Shown: piece after piece, positions 1-8,669 of the stretch
How positions within the stretch are numbered: the stretch's first letter is position 1
How the letters are laid out: each line of letters opens with the position of its first letter
Assembly (NCBI GenBank): GCA_002751075.1
Contig: NAOQ01000108.1
Location: 148,064-160,510 of the forward strand
Direction: 5' to 3'
Length of the DNA stretch: 12,447 bases
From: Ichthyophonus hoferi
Lineage: Eukaryota > Opisthokonta > Ichthyosporea > Ichthyophonida > Ichthyophonidae
Made by a program: the position numbers and the translations under genes
Notes under the pieces: generated by a model
Databases searched by the model: none
The model's input: the letters and a program-made list of their open reading frames with translations, nothing else
What the model was told of the DNA's origin: nothing

Positions 1-481
1 CTATTGGGGGAAATGTTTATTCTATAAATAGAAATGATCGCCAATCGGTCATTCCCATTATCTTATGAATTCACAATTAATTAGAAATATGCTTTTTTTT
101 TCAAGCCTGTTGCATTCCAGATTGGCACCCTTGATGTAACTGGGGTTTGCAATATATTTTACAAATTTACCTGAAAACTTATATATGAGATAATAATATA
201 TCAAAAAATGTTAGAGTATTTGCTAAATAATAGTTAATAACAATCTCATCATTTTCCCAATAAATTAATTTTATAATTTAGTCAATTTTTTTAATTTGAA
301 AATTATTGCTTTACCGATTATTCCATGACCTTAGAATTTCAAGATCAGTCCATTGAACCCCACTATACACCAATGAATATAGTAGAAGTACCAACCATCC
401 TAACGATCACCAATTTAATACTAGATTATACGTAGGTGTAGGTGTAGTGTAATAAAACAATACAATAATCGAAGATCGAAG
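1..481 (+). promoter_or_regulatory. Upstream region of the ZIP transporter
   Basis: AT-rich DNA without coding signal on either strand. Near the start codon there is a short tandem repeat of GTAGGT (432-447) and a duplicated GAAGATC/GAAGATG that runs into the ATG. No convincing TATA box was found. Confidence 0.4.
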
Positions 482-523
482 ATGGAGACCGCCGGTTTTG
501 ATTATACTGCACTTGCTATGACA
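482..523 (+). CDS. ZIP transporter exon 1 (start codon)
   Basis: The exon opens METAGFDYTALAMT and ends in phase 0 at a GTAAGG donor (524). The ATG has A at -3 and G at +4, a good initiation context. It joins in frame to exon 2 and supplies the short N-terminus before TM1, as expected for ZupT proteins. No alignment was possible, so the start is the least tested part of the N-terminal model. Confidence 0.75.
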
Positions 524-3500
524 GTAAGGACCTCAATACTTTTGGGACATGGGTTTTGTACTTTAATACTTTCTTGTGTTCTTTTAAAAAAGCGTGTTAT
601 AAAAGCTTAAAAGCTCCCCATCTTTCGGCATATTTCACTGGTCTTTGCCGCAGCCTTCTCCCATTCTCCTATACATCATACTTAGTGTACAATGAAATTT
701 ACATTCATAAACACTTGTGATATACAAACAGAGATATGCACACATAAGCACTACCCATGTGAAAAAGTTGAAAAACCATTAATGCACCCTGTTATCTAAT
801 CTCTGCTATAAATAGTGGAAATAAATAAATAAAAGCAGCACACGCAATTACACATGACTACATGTATTTACAAAAAAATATAAAAAATACGTCTTGTATT
901 CAAGTATCTGATCATATGGTTGGCAGATATTTTTTCAGAAAAATATTATAGAAAAATGTACACTCATTAAGTTTTCACCTGATCCTTTCCTCCTTTCTTC
1001 TAGATCCATGTTTGGGGATCTTCCTCGATAAGCTTATATATACTATCATAATTTCTTTTAATATGTTACATATGATACACATATACATATATTATACTAT
1101 AGCCTCTATCAAATAAGATAACTGTCATTGCCCATACTTTACTAGAATCATGGTACTACATAAATACTTCTTCTTGTCATGTAATCTTTATATCTACATA
1201 ATCATATCTACGTTATTTATAGTACTTTAAATTTTGTGTAATTGGCTAGTGAATAGTTGTGTTACAAGCTTACTATGAGGTATTAGCTACAATAAGCTTT
1301 CAAAGTGTTGGCTCGGCACCACATACTATAACCGTTTCCAATAATGACTAACAGTTAACTAAATCATGATACCTTTCACCAGTTATAATATCATCATCTA
1401 CCTATATCACCTTATATCTTTAGTTTCTAGTGGGGAATAACTAGAGATATAATAAAGGAAGTTGAAAAGGATGGTAACAGGTGTAATATAAATATTTTCA
1501 TCATAATTCATCATTCTAATTGTCTTATATCCCTAGAGCATAGCAGGACTCTCAACCAGTATAGGTCAGTAACCAAGGAGATTTATCAAGCTAATCAAAT
1601 TGGATCTAAGGCGCTTTTCCTTTCTATTTATAACATTTTCTTTCCCTTTTATTATCACTACATACTCCCTCTCTCCTTTTAAATATGTTTTCTGTAGTCT
1701 TTTGTGACTACTATTACTCTCTCTCTTCCTATCTATATCCATTATTGACCCTAACATCATGTTGCTTTTTTCTAGTAAGCTCTTAAACTGATATAGATTA
1801 TATATATATACTTATATCCTCTCTTAGATGAAAATCAATGAGTAATTCATTAGAATTAAGTCCAAGTCATGATATACTATTAGGTAATATAAGCCATATG
1901 TAGACCTTATCCTAACATACTATATATTATTCTAATTGTATACAAAATATACCCAATCATGTTATAAAGTATATGCGTACCTTCCTCATTTACTACAACC
2001 AACCAATATAAAGGAAAGGTGTTATATGGAAGTGATAATTGACTGGTCAATTATTAGGTGGGTTGATGGTCCTGTGGGCTGGTGCGCCAACCCCTGATAA
2101 ATTAGGCACCATGTTGGGATTTGCAGCAGGGTAACTATTGTTTGTTTTTGTGGTTATGTTTTAATGATCCAATGAAGTAGCCATATTAGTTTGTTTATTC
2201 ATATGAATGCAAGCCACTGTACTCAAATAAACTGATAAAACTTAAAACATTCATAATGTTTTAATGATTTTACAGTCAATAGAAGCTGTCACTTATTCAA
2301 GCCTACGCAAGTTATATCATCTACAAAGCACCCACGCATCGTTTTCCTTTCCTTTATACCTACTACCAATCATCTACAGTTTAACCCCTTTAGTACTATA
2401 TTTGTTCTTTCTATCTTCTATTTATTAGAACCATCCATATTATTCTTATGTCCTTTCTGGTTGATGGTCCCCAAGAGATTCTGTGATTATAAAACTGAAG
2501 TATATACCAAATGCAAGTTTAATAAAGACATGGGGTTAGTAGAAACAATACGGTGTATAATTGCATAGATATACATGTTTTAGAATAGCGATAGACATGA
2601 TAAGATCAGGATAGAGGTAGAGAGGGGGATAATATAAGCAAGAAAAATATAAAGCTTAATAACTATACTTGGAGAAATAGCAGTGCCTTTATCATTATAA
2701 CCGTCCCTTGCCCTATCCCTCCCTCTCTCCCTACTCCCTCTATCCTGGTACTTACCTACAGTCGTGCAGTGTAATGATCTATATTTCCTTTGTGGACCTT
2801 CTAGCTGAAGCTACTGAATCCATTGGCATGTTTTATGCGAACATCTCTGTACGACCTCTCTCTTACCCTCTCCCTCTCCTCTCTCCTTCTCTATTATTTA
2901 TTATATTCTCTGTACTACCTGTACTACATACACAGTGCTTTCCATTTGGACTGTTATTCTGTTATCTCCTATGTATATTCTGCATTCTTTTTTCTGGCTT
3001 GAGCATTATTCAACCACTCTTATGACAACTTTAAATTGCTAAAACATTAGTAAAGGTTACTTTCTAACAAGCTGATTGGATAGTCTTGACTAGTAACATA
3101 CATGACGATTCAACACAGGCTCATCTATTCCAATATGTTACTCATTTTAGCACACTAGATATTAATTAGCAGCTGCTATTGGGTTTTTTAATGCATTCAA
3201 TCAATAAAGCGTGAGACTTTACATTATTGACAAAACTAGAAAATACTGCCCTGTTCTACTATAGCCTTCAGTATTCAGCCAATCATATCTTTACCTCACA
3301 CCATCTGTTTCCCATTGCAACAGCAATCGGTCTTATTTTATGCAATGACACACTTGCATTAAGAACGACATGACATACATATCGCATTGTTTACACCAGC
3401 CATACTATCTTCTCACCATACCCTTACCTTTCTCTCTCCCACATTCTCACCCTTTCTATAGTTCTTTCTAGGTATGTTACTGTTTGCTATAATAGCCAGA

Positions 3501-6500
3501 TTTATCCCTGAGCCAGACCTCACAGAGGCCGCAGTGGCCGCACACAAGAAAAACGATGGGGATAATCTCAAGGAAGGGCTGGGAGAGGTGGGTTGGATAT
3601 GGATTTTTTATATATGATATATGTAGGTAGATGGGTGGCGAAGGAGTTTAATAAATATGTATGTATGTCTATATATATGTAACTGTGTTGGCTTATTGTT
3701 CTAGCTATAAACAGCAATCAGTAAACAAAATACACTGTCTCAACCCACTATTCCCGAATTCATGCTCATGTGTACGTACTTTAATTCATGTATGATATAT
3801 ATATATATATATTAAACATGTATTTATGTGTTGATTTGTTGATCTATGGAAATATTGGTCTCCAAACGAGCAGGAATAATGGCAAATCAATCCCTTCTCT
3901 TAATTCTTTTTCTTTTTTTACATGTTCCTATATCATTGGTTCTTCCCATTTTATCACTCACTCCTATTGGTTCCCACTTTCTCTTTTTGTTTGATAAAAG
4001 CCTATTATCAAGCCCCGATTGGTTATGAGGCCTACCAATAGTATTGCGACTACGCACATATATCATTTCACCTCTTGTTATTCTCTGGTTTCCTTCACCT
4101 CCCCTTTTTCTCTAATTACCAGCAATATTATTATCACTCATCATTTCCAACCCTTCTCTAACTATCCAATAGAGAGAGCTCATGAAGACTGCCCTGCTTA
4201 CAGCCGTTGGTGTAAGGTATGGCTATGCAGTGATGTCATTTTGATGTCATTATGCTATTCATATTTGGTATAGATATCCTACTGGGTGTATATTATACCG
4301 CATGAGTAAACGATGGCTTAATAGTGCAAATTTTAATTCTTTATTAAACTTTAGGGCCTTATCCTATTGGCCAATCGGGAATTATTGGTGAGAGATGATA
4401 GGCTGATTGCTGTGCTCTAATATTAGCTTGGCCACTAAAATTAACGATGAGGTTTAAATATATGGACACATTGTATGATTTAATGTTATAGAATCTACCT
4501 CTGTTATAACTACTCCTATTATATGTTCCTATTCTATATCTATCTCTAAAGGAGCCAGTTATATGCTCATGTGATTAGTATTGGTGTGGCCTACCAGTTG
4601 CCTCTACTATCCAATCATTATTCCCTCTGAAAAACATTGGCTGATTAACCCCCTTCTTTCTCATTGTAGTGTTCATAATCTACCTGAGGGCATGTGCGTG
4701 TACCTCTCCTGCCTTGGAGGTGAGTGATATATAGCAACTTGTAATACATATAGTCATTGCAATAGAAGATATAGCAATGCTAATGAATTAATATGATCTA
4801 AACAGCATAAGCTAATACATGAATACATGATTGATTATACAGCTTTAGTAATGCTGCTGGGAGGGCATAGATATGATATTCTGCTGTGTCATTTGTTTGT
4901 TTATATTGGTTTCCTTCACATGTATGTGATTTCATTTATATAAGTAGTATGAGGAACACTATAAAAATTAAAATTTTATTAAGCCTATTAAATATATTTT
5001 TCTATTGCCGTTGTTATGTATTAAAATGTTGAAATAGTAAGATACAGTAAGCCAAAGTATACTCGCATTTAATTTTAAAGTCAGGGTATCTACCCTAATA
5101 TGGCGACACGTGCATCCATGTCTCACCCAAATCTCCATATATCCATATATGTACAGGAATCACTAAGGGTCTACCAATGATCCTTGCGATTGCTATCCAC
5201 AATATACCAGAAGGCATGGGTGTTGCTGCCCCTGTATATGCCTCCACCAAGGAGTAAGCTTTTTTTCCTCCTTCTCTCTACTTATGACTATACTTATTAT
5301 TGTCGTCAACTATATCCGCATCATTATGGCTCTATTTTGCTATCTTTCTTATAGTTGGGGTAGGGTGTAGTAGAGTGCACCTATATCTATTACTACCTTC
5401 GTATGTAGGTAATGTGTATGCACTAATATACCTCTTTCATGCTATTTACTAATGATATATCGAAAGTAACACTGTTTCTTTTTATAATCCATCTGGTATG
5501 GGTGGAGGGTTCCTTTACTCTTACGTACCTATGAATGATATATATATATAGCCCTAATATAGTCTCTTAGTGCCAATACAGATATGATATGTAGATATTG
5601 TATACATTTATTTATTCACATGCCATCATGTTCATATAGTTATTCAACAAAAAATATTTCCGATTTAATTAGCTCGTGACATTTTATACTAACCTGTTCA
5701 TGTTATCCGACCCATCTCACATCTCCACCTCTCGTCCCTCCTGCACCTCTTCCTCTTCCTCTGCCTCCCACTCCCACTCCCTCTCTCCGTGCAGTAAGTG
5801 GTTAACAATGAAATGGACCACACTGTCAGGGATCTGTGAGCCAATAGGAGCCGCCTTATTTGGCACTATTCTTATGCCCTTTCTCTCTCGTCAGGTTGTA
5901 GATGCTATGTTGGCCGGTGGTAGGTGTATATGTATATGATTACTATGGTTACTATGGTTACTGTATATAATAAACAGGAAAATGTCAGATAAAGAAAATA
6001 ATTAATGAAAGAGGTGTAGAAAATAATGGAGAATACAAACCAATGGATGACTGTCCCAAAGGACTATGAACCACTCACTACGCAACTCAGTCCAAGTACC
6101 TATGTTTTATATAGCTCGATGTACCAATCATTTAATGGCTTCTGGATAGTTACAAAGACAGTTGATAGGAAGAGGTAAAGCCAATTACGAACCACTAACT
6201 TATGACCTTATTAGTCGTATTCTTCTGAATAATCTTTGTAGCATTTTTTTGAAATGGTATATATATATATATATAAATTACTTCTACTTATCTCCTTAAT
6301 GGTATACCCTCCCCCGATGCATCATAAACGCATTATAATTTCCAAAGTTACAATACATACACGTGTACACATATATAGATCTAATCTGGAGGGTGCTTAC
6401 TGTTGGGTGATGTAGTATGGCATGCCATTATTAGGCCAATGAGATATAAGAGGCTCTGATTCCTCTCTTGACCCTTTCCCTCTCACTATATATCTTTCTT

Positions 6501-7435
6501 TGTTTTTTTTTACCTAATCATTTCTCTCCCTCTATAGTGGGTGGCATTATGGTTTACGTTTCCTTCGTAGAACTGTTACCTACTGCATTAAAATCCGCAC
6601 GGAAAGAGGTTGGTGTCTTAGCTTCTTTCTTCTTCTATAATTAACTATATCTACATTCTTATAAAGATTGGCATGCTCTGATGTACTACATGTATGTATA
6701 AACTATTACCATTAAATACCAACCAATCGGTAAAAGATTATCATTGAAGATATATATATACATGTTTGATACATATTATGAATCTGTGTAAAGGCAAAAG
6801 TGGATAGGCTGGCTTTGGAGGGGAATAGGGTTATTTTATTGTTGATGCCGTTAACAGAGAATTAAGGTACAAACAGATTGGCACAGTTGAGGGTGTTAAA
6901 ACTATTGAAAATATAAGAATTGTGATGATTGATGGGTTAGGCATTAATTTGCTGGTAATTAGTGTAAGAGAAGATTCGTGATCGCGATATGTTTTCATAA
7001 TTAATAGATGGCTATAGCCAAATAAATATGAAGTTTGGAAGTAAGACCAAAAGGACAATGATATCCATGACGTAGGGGCCCTCGTATACCATACTACACT
7101 ATTTATAATCTTTTTTTATAGTCCTTGTAACTCGTGGGATAGTCAATATTACTCCAATAATTTTCGTTTTAAAACTGTGTATTTCTGCTCGTTTACTTTT
7201 TTTAAGCAAGGTTAACACCAATAATCAGTATGTAAAGAACGAGTGTGGGTTGTGGGCGTATATATATATATATATATACTATGACTGAGTGTAAGAAGGA
7301 TAATGATTGACCTATCAATAACTCACCCGAGGCTACATACATCTACAGGAGGTGGCGATATCTGTGGTGGTTGGGATGGTAGTAATCTTCCTTACTCTCT
7401 GCTTTGCCCATGATGTCTTGCAGGTCTCCGTTTAA
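482..7435 (+). CDS. ZupT-type ZIP family divalent metal (zinc) transporter, multi-exon gene
   Basis: Joining exons 482-523, 1537-1564, 2058-2130, 2770-2848, a small uncertain exon near 2936, 3472-3587, 4173-4216, 4670-4719, 5157-5253, 5795-5919, 6538-6608 and 7349-7435 gives one open frame of about 274 residues (numbers assume a 13-base exon 5). Every other junction is GT..AG and in phase. Eight hydrophobic segments lie near residues 11-31, 39-60, 70-91, 121-147, 153-177, 188-211, 215-240 and 248-268. HNLPEG (134-139, TM4) and HNIPEG (163-168, TM5) are the paired metal-binding motifs of ZupT-like ZIPs, and TM6 carries Glu196. TM2 has SFVDLL and TM7 SFVELL, the family's internal symmetry. Length is close to bacterial ZupT (about 257). 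Family role: transport of zinc, and often iron or manganese, into the cytosol across the plasma or an organelle membrane. The TM3-TM4 loop is short and charged, not His-rich. The metal and membrane cannot be told from sequence. Confidence 0.92.
524..1536 (+). other. ZIP transporter intron 1
   Basis: At 1013 bases this is the longest intron of the gene. It begins GTAAGG and ends CCCTAG. It is AT-rich, with several AAGCTT sites and no open frame of note. First introns often carry regulatory sites, but none can be named here. Confidence 0.75.
1537..1564 (+). CDS. ZIP transporter exon 2, 28-base micro-exon (TM1)
   Basis: Acceptor ATCCCTAG and donor GTCAGT enclose codons for SIAGLSTSI plus the first base of a Gly codon. 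The AGLxTxIG pattern is typical of TM1 in ZupT-like proteins. The phase is right on both sides: phase 0 from exon 1, phase 1 into exon 3. At 28 bases it would be missed by most gene finders. Confidence 0.82.
1565..2057 (+). other. ZIP transporter intron 2
   Basis: GTCAGT to TTATTAG. It contains long C/T-rich stretches (1617-1740) and a short TA run near 1799. The minus-strand open frame here is an artefact of the pyrimidine tract. Confidence 0.75.
2058..2130 (+). CDS. ZIP transporter exon 3 (end of TM1, start of TM2)
   Basis: The exon encodes GLMVLWAGAPTPDKLGTMLG and then FAA, ending two bases into a Gly codon before donor GTAACT. The acceptor is TTATTAG. The LGFAAGVM pattern completed by exon 4 is strongly conserved at the start of ZupT TM2. 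Confidence 0.88.
2131..2769 (+). other. ZIP transporter intron 3
   Basis: GTAACT to GTGCAG. The last 70 bases are a C/T-rich acceptor tract. A second AG (CCTACAG, 2760) lies close to the chosen acceptor but would add bases out of phase with the LGFAAGVM junction. Confidence 0.75.
2770..2848 (+). CDS. ZIP transporter exon 4 (TM2)
   Basis: The acceptor is GTGCAG after a long C/T tract. The exon encodes VMIYISFVDLLAEATESIG followed by MFYANIS. The donor is GTACGA at 2849, phase 0. The SFVDLL..EA..SIG pattern is the TM2 signature. The frame stays open past the donor, so the 3' edge rests on the donor match and on the pyrimidine-rich sequence that follows. Confidence 0.88.
2936..2948 (+). CDS. 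ZIP transporter exon 5, candidate micro-exon with an uncertain 3' edge
   Basis: Exon 4 ends in phase 0, but exon 6 begins two-thirds through a codon, so an exon of 3n+1 bases is needed between them. After the good acceptor ACACAG (2930-2935), the 13 bases 2936-2948 encode CFPF plus one base and give ...NISCFPFGMLLFAII..., which matches the family's FFxG spacing well. The following dinucleotide is GA, not GT. With GT donors the exon could instead end at 2960 (25 bases) or 2972 (37 bases, donor GTATAT), adding 4 or 8 residues to TM3. Another candidate is 3170-3182, encoding QLLL plus one base, with a weak GTTTTT donor. Confidence 0.35.
2961..3471 (+). other. ZIP transporter intron 5 (left edge uncertain)
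   Basis: Its start depends on which exon 5 model is right (2949, 2961 or 2973). It ends TTTCTAG. It contains several CCAAT and ATTGG pentamers and no coding sequence except the weak alternative micro-exon at 3170-3182. Confidence 0.55.
3472..3587 (+). CDS. ZIP transporter exon 6 (TM3 and cytosolic loop)
   Basis: The acceptor is TTTCTAG at 3471. The exon encodes MLLFAIIARFIPEPD, the end of TM3 with the conserved IPEP, then a charged stretch (LTEAAVAAHKKNDGDNLKEG and a few more residues) forming the TM3-TM4 loop. It ends in phase 0 at GAG|GTGGGT. The loop has only one His, unlike the His-rich loops of many eukaryotic ZIPs. Confidence 0.92.
3588..4172 (+). other. ZIP transporter intron 6 with a (TA)n run
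   Basis: GTGGGT to CCAATAG. It holds an 18-base AT dinucleotide run at 3795-3812 and several CCAAT/ATTGG pentamers. Open frames crossing it are not conserved-looking protein. Confidence 0.75.
4173..4216 (+). CDS. ZIP transporter exon 7 (start of TM4)
   Basis: The acceptor is CCAATAG. The exon encodes RELMKTALLTAVGV plus two bases of a Ser codon, and the donor is AAG|GTATGG at 4217. The nearby GTAAGG (4212) can be excluded because it would put the HNLPEG motif of exon 8 out of frame. The TAVGVS..HNxPEG pattern is classic TM4. Confidence 0.9.
4217..4669 (+). other. ZIP transporter intron 7
   Basis: GTATGG to CATTGTAG. It is rich in CCAAT/ATTGG pentamers (for example near 4371, 4383, 4612 and 4636). 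No gene or structured RNA is recognised. Confidence 0.75.
4670..4719 (+). CDS. ZIP transporter exon 8 (TM4, first metal-binding motif)
   Basis: The acceptor is TTCTCATTGTAG and the donor GTGAGT, close to consensus. The exon encodes VHNLPEGMCVYLSCLG. His134, Asn135 and Glu138 lie where ZupT-like transporters bind metal in TM4. It ends one base into a Gly codon. Confidence 0.93.
4720..5156 (+). other. ZIP transporter intron 8
   Basis: GTGAGT to GTACAG, AT-rich. Nothing further is seen in it. Confidence 0.75.
5157..5253 (+). CDS. ZIP transporter exon 9 (TM5, second metal-binding motif)
   Basis: The acceptor is ATGTACAG. The exon encodes ITKGLPMILAIAIHNIPEG, then MGVAAPVYASTK, and ends two bases into an Asp codon before GTAAGC. 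The HNIPEG..VA.PVYA motif is nearly identical to TM5 of bacterial ZupT and is the strongest single identification in the gene. Confidence 0.95.
5254..5794 (+). other. ZIP transporter intron 9 with a long polypyrimidine tract
   Basis: GTAAGC to CCGTGCAG. The last 80 or so bases (about 5710-5794) are almost all C and T, an unusually long acceptor tract that also creates a spurious Ser/Pro-rich open frame. A short TA run lies near 5538. Confidence 0.75.
5795..5919 (+). CDS. ZIP transporter exon 10 (TM6 and start of TM7)
   Basis: This is the longest coding exon, 125 bases. The acceptor is CCGTGCAG, preceded by a long C/T tract. It encodes KWLTMKWTTLSGICEPIGAA, then LFGTILMPFLS and QVVDAMLAG. Glu196 in SGICEPIGA matches the conserved TM6 Glu of the family. 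The donor is GTAGGT, phase 1. Confidence 0.94.
5920..6537 (+). other. ZIP transporter intron 10 with a (TA)n run
   Basis: GTAGGT to CTATAG. It contains an 18-base TA dinucleotide run at 6258-6275 and a strong C/T acceptor tract. No coding signal. Confidence 0.75.
6538..6608 (+). CDS. ZIP transporter exon 11 (TM7)
   Basis: The acceptor is CCCTCTATAG and the donor GAG|GTTGGT. The exon encodes GGIMVYVSFVELLPTALKSA and RKE. VSFVELLPTA mirrors ISFVDLLAEA of TM2, as expected from the inverted-repeat fold of ZIP transporters. Confidence 0.94.
6609..7348 (+). other. ZIP transporter intron 11 with a (TA)n run
   Basis: GTTGGT to CTACAG, 740 bases, with a 20-base TA dinucleotide run at 7259-7278. The minus-strand open frame at 6831-7058 has no recognisable family and no splice or start context. 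It is judged a chance frame. Confidence 0.75.
7349..7435 (+). CDS. ZIP transporter exon 12 (TM8 and stop)
   Basis: The acceptor is CATCTACAG. The exon encodes EVAISVVVGMVVIFLTLCFA and HDVLQVSV, then TAA at 7433-7435. A single hydrophobic helix followed by a very short tail is the normal end of a ZupT-type protein. A CAG|GTCTCC site just before the stop resembles a donor, but the open frame ends naturally ten bases later. Confidence 0.9.
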   Translation, partial: EVAISVVVGMVVIFLTLCFAHDVLQVSV

Positions 7436-7705
7436 AACTATACCCCAGCCATCCCGTTGCACGTACTTACATACTTGGCTGTAGAACTGATCTATGCTGT
7501 AGCATAATCTTGATTCACATAGAACTGTACAACTTATACCTAAATCTAATGAATCACAAACGAACATTTGTATACCAACATACCACAGTACTTTTAAAGA
7601 AGAATTATATTAGATAAAGTGGTGATCACTAGAGTTACAATGCGTTAAATATGAAAGTGTAAACAAGAAAGAGTCAATGGATACAATCCTGGTGATTGTA
7701 GCATG

Positions 7706-7746
7706 AATAAAACTGCGTATGGGATTCAAAACAGGGAAAGAATAAA
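7706..7746 (+). terminator. Poly(A) signals of the ZIP transporter gene
   Basis: AATAAA occurs at 7706-7711 and again at 7741-7746, about 270 and 305 bases after the transporter stop. These are the first exact signals on this strand downstream of the stop, so a 3' UTR of roughly 290-330 bases is inferred. Confidence 0.55.
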
Positions 7747-8468
7747 ATAGAAAAGGCTACGTGGAAGTTATAAATAGAGACCTCCACAAAGAGTGCGTAT
7801 TTTATCTATTTTGAACAGGATTAATACAAAATCAAAATCTTTTGTTATCTTCAGAATTCAGTCAAATACTGTTTCTTGGAATATCGTGTATGCATACAGC
7901 CCAGAGGATAGGGATAAGACTAGTCCCCATGACTGGGATTGTGGTGCTATAACAGCAAGGAGTGATACCCTTGTAACTTTCCCTTTCATGGATAATTATC
8001 TAATGATGCTACTCATCATCAAGGGAAATATATGAGCGTATACTTTTTTTCTTGTTTTGTTTTTTACATTTTTCGGTGGAAGGCTGATTCGCAACTATCT
8101 GCTTGTCATAAAGAGGAAACAGTTTATTCACCAGTTTTCATTCATAACGTCAACGGCATACATCGAATCCTGGGCGAGGTTACTCCAACACCTTCAACTC
8201 TTCCAATAAAACCCGAATCAGTATATTTATTGACACGCTGACCGAGATATTGATATAATATCTCAACAAAAGATCAGCCATAGTGCCCAAACAGATTTAA
8301 TATAAGGTTAGCTGCATATGTTTGAATAAGAAAAATGGTCATAGATTGATTAGATAAAGTCATATAAGGTTATATATAAGTTCCAATAAGAAGTCCCCTT
8401 TCCGATAAAGCAGAACATTTAAAAAAACTTTCTATAATGTGAGAGGGCCGGTTTTGCGAAACACAAAA

Positions 8469-8474
8469 TTTATT
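8469..8474 (-). terminator. Poly(A) signal of the alcohol dehydrogenase
   Basis: TTTATT on the + strand is AATAAA on the minus strand, about 195 bases after the dehydrogenase stop. It is the first exact signal downstream. Use of this site would make the dehydrogenase mRNA overlap the + strand exon at 8594-8661 in antisense. Confidence 0.5.
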
Positions 8475-8487
8475 TATGTAATTGAAT

Positions 8488-8507
8488 ATTACACTCGCGG
8501 GTGTAAT
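8488..8507. promoter_or_regulatory. 20-base near-perfect palindrome
   Basis: ATTACAC and GTGTAAT flank a CGCG core, with only one unpaired position in each half. It lies about 90 bases upstream of the ATG at 8594 and is one of the few CpG-containing spots in AT-rich DNA. It could be a site for a dimeric DNA-binding protein in the promoter of the + gene. On the other strand it falls within the expected 3' UTR of the dehydrogenase, where it could form a hairpin. Confidence 0.4.
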
Positions 8508-8593
8508 TTTCACGTTTCGACATATATCTAATTGAAGTTAATAAGCATGAAATATTTTAACACTGTAACAATCTGCAAGAGTGAATTATCAAA

Positions 8594-8661
8594 ATGTCTG
8601 GAAATAGCGACACTGAGACTCCTCTAAACCACAACGAGAAACAACCCAGCGACGATGACCA
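8594..8661 (+). CDS. Probable first coding exon of an unidentified gene
   Basis: An ATG with A at -3 opens MSGNSDTETPLNHNEKQPSD and two more Asp codons, then two bases before a GTAAGG donor (8662). The composition is richer in G+C than the flanks and the peptide is hydrophilic and acidic, like a cytosolic N-terminus. If not spliced, the frame stops one codon later, giving a 23-residue peptide. I do not recognise the product. No convincing next exon appears before the window ends, so it probably lies beyond. The intron would then contain the whole antisense dehydrogenase gene. The call rests on the ATG context, composition and donor only. Confidence 0.5.
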
Positions 8662-8669
8662 GTAAGGGT

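Larger units (their letters stand above)
7747..8593. other. Intergenic region between the ZIP transporter and the + strand exon
   Basis: Two weak open frames (7793-8035 and 8032-8241) lie here. The first opens at a GTG, has no similarity I recognise and is preceded by no promoter. The second is short with an unremarkable composition. Apart from the palindrome at 8488-8507 and the minus-strand poly(A) signal at 8469, nothing is identified. The promoter of the 8594 exon must lie in the right part. Confidence 0.5.

Noticed and set aside
2708-3025. A 105-codon open frame on the + strand
   Set aside because: Only 2770-2848 (and perhaps the short stretch from 2936) is coding. The rest is pyrimidine-rich intron that happens to lack stops. 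It begins at a TTG.
3795-7278. The (TA)n runs as functional signals
   Set aside because: They are ordinary microsatellites typical of AT-rich introns.
7343-7567. A minus-strand frame at the end of the transporter
   Set aside because: Its right part is antisense to exon 12 and the remainder is 3' UTR. No supporting context.
7793-8241. Two overlapping + strand frames as a small gene pair
   Set aside because: The first starts at GTG, neither resembles a known protein, and overlapping stop/start codons have no meaning in a genome with spliced, monocistronic genes.
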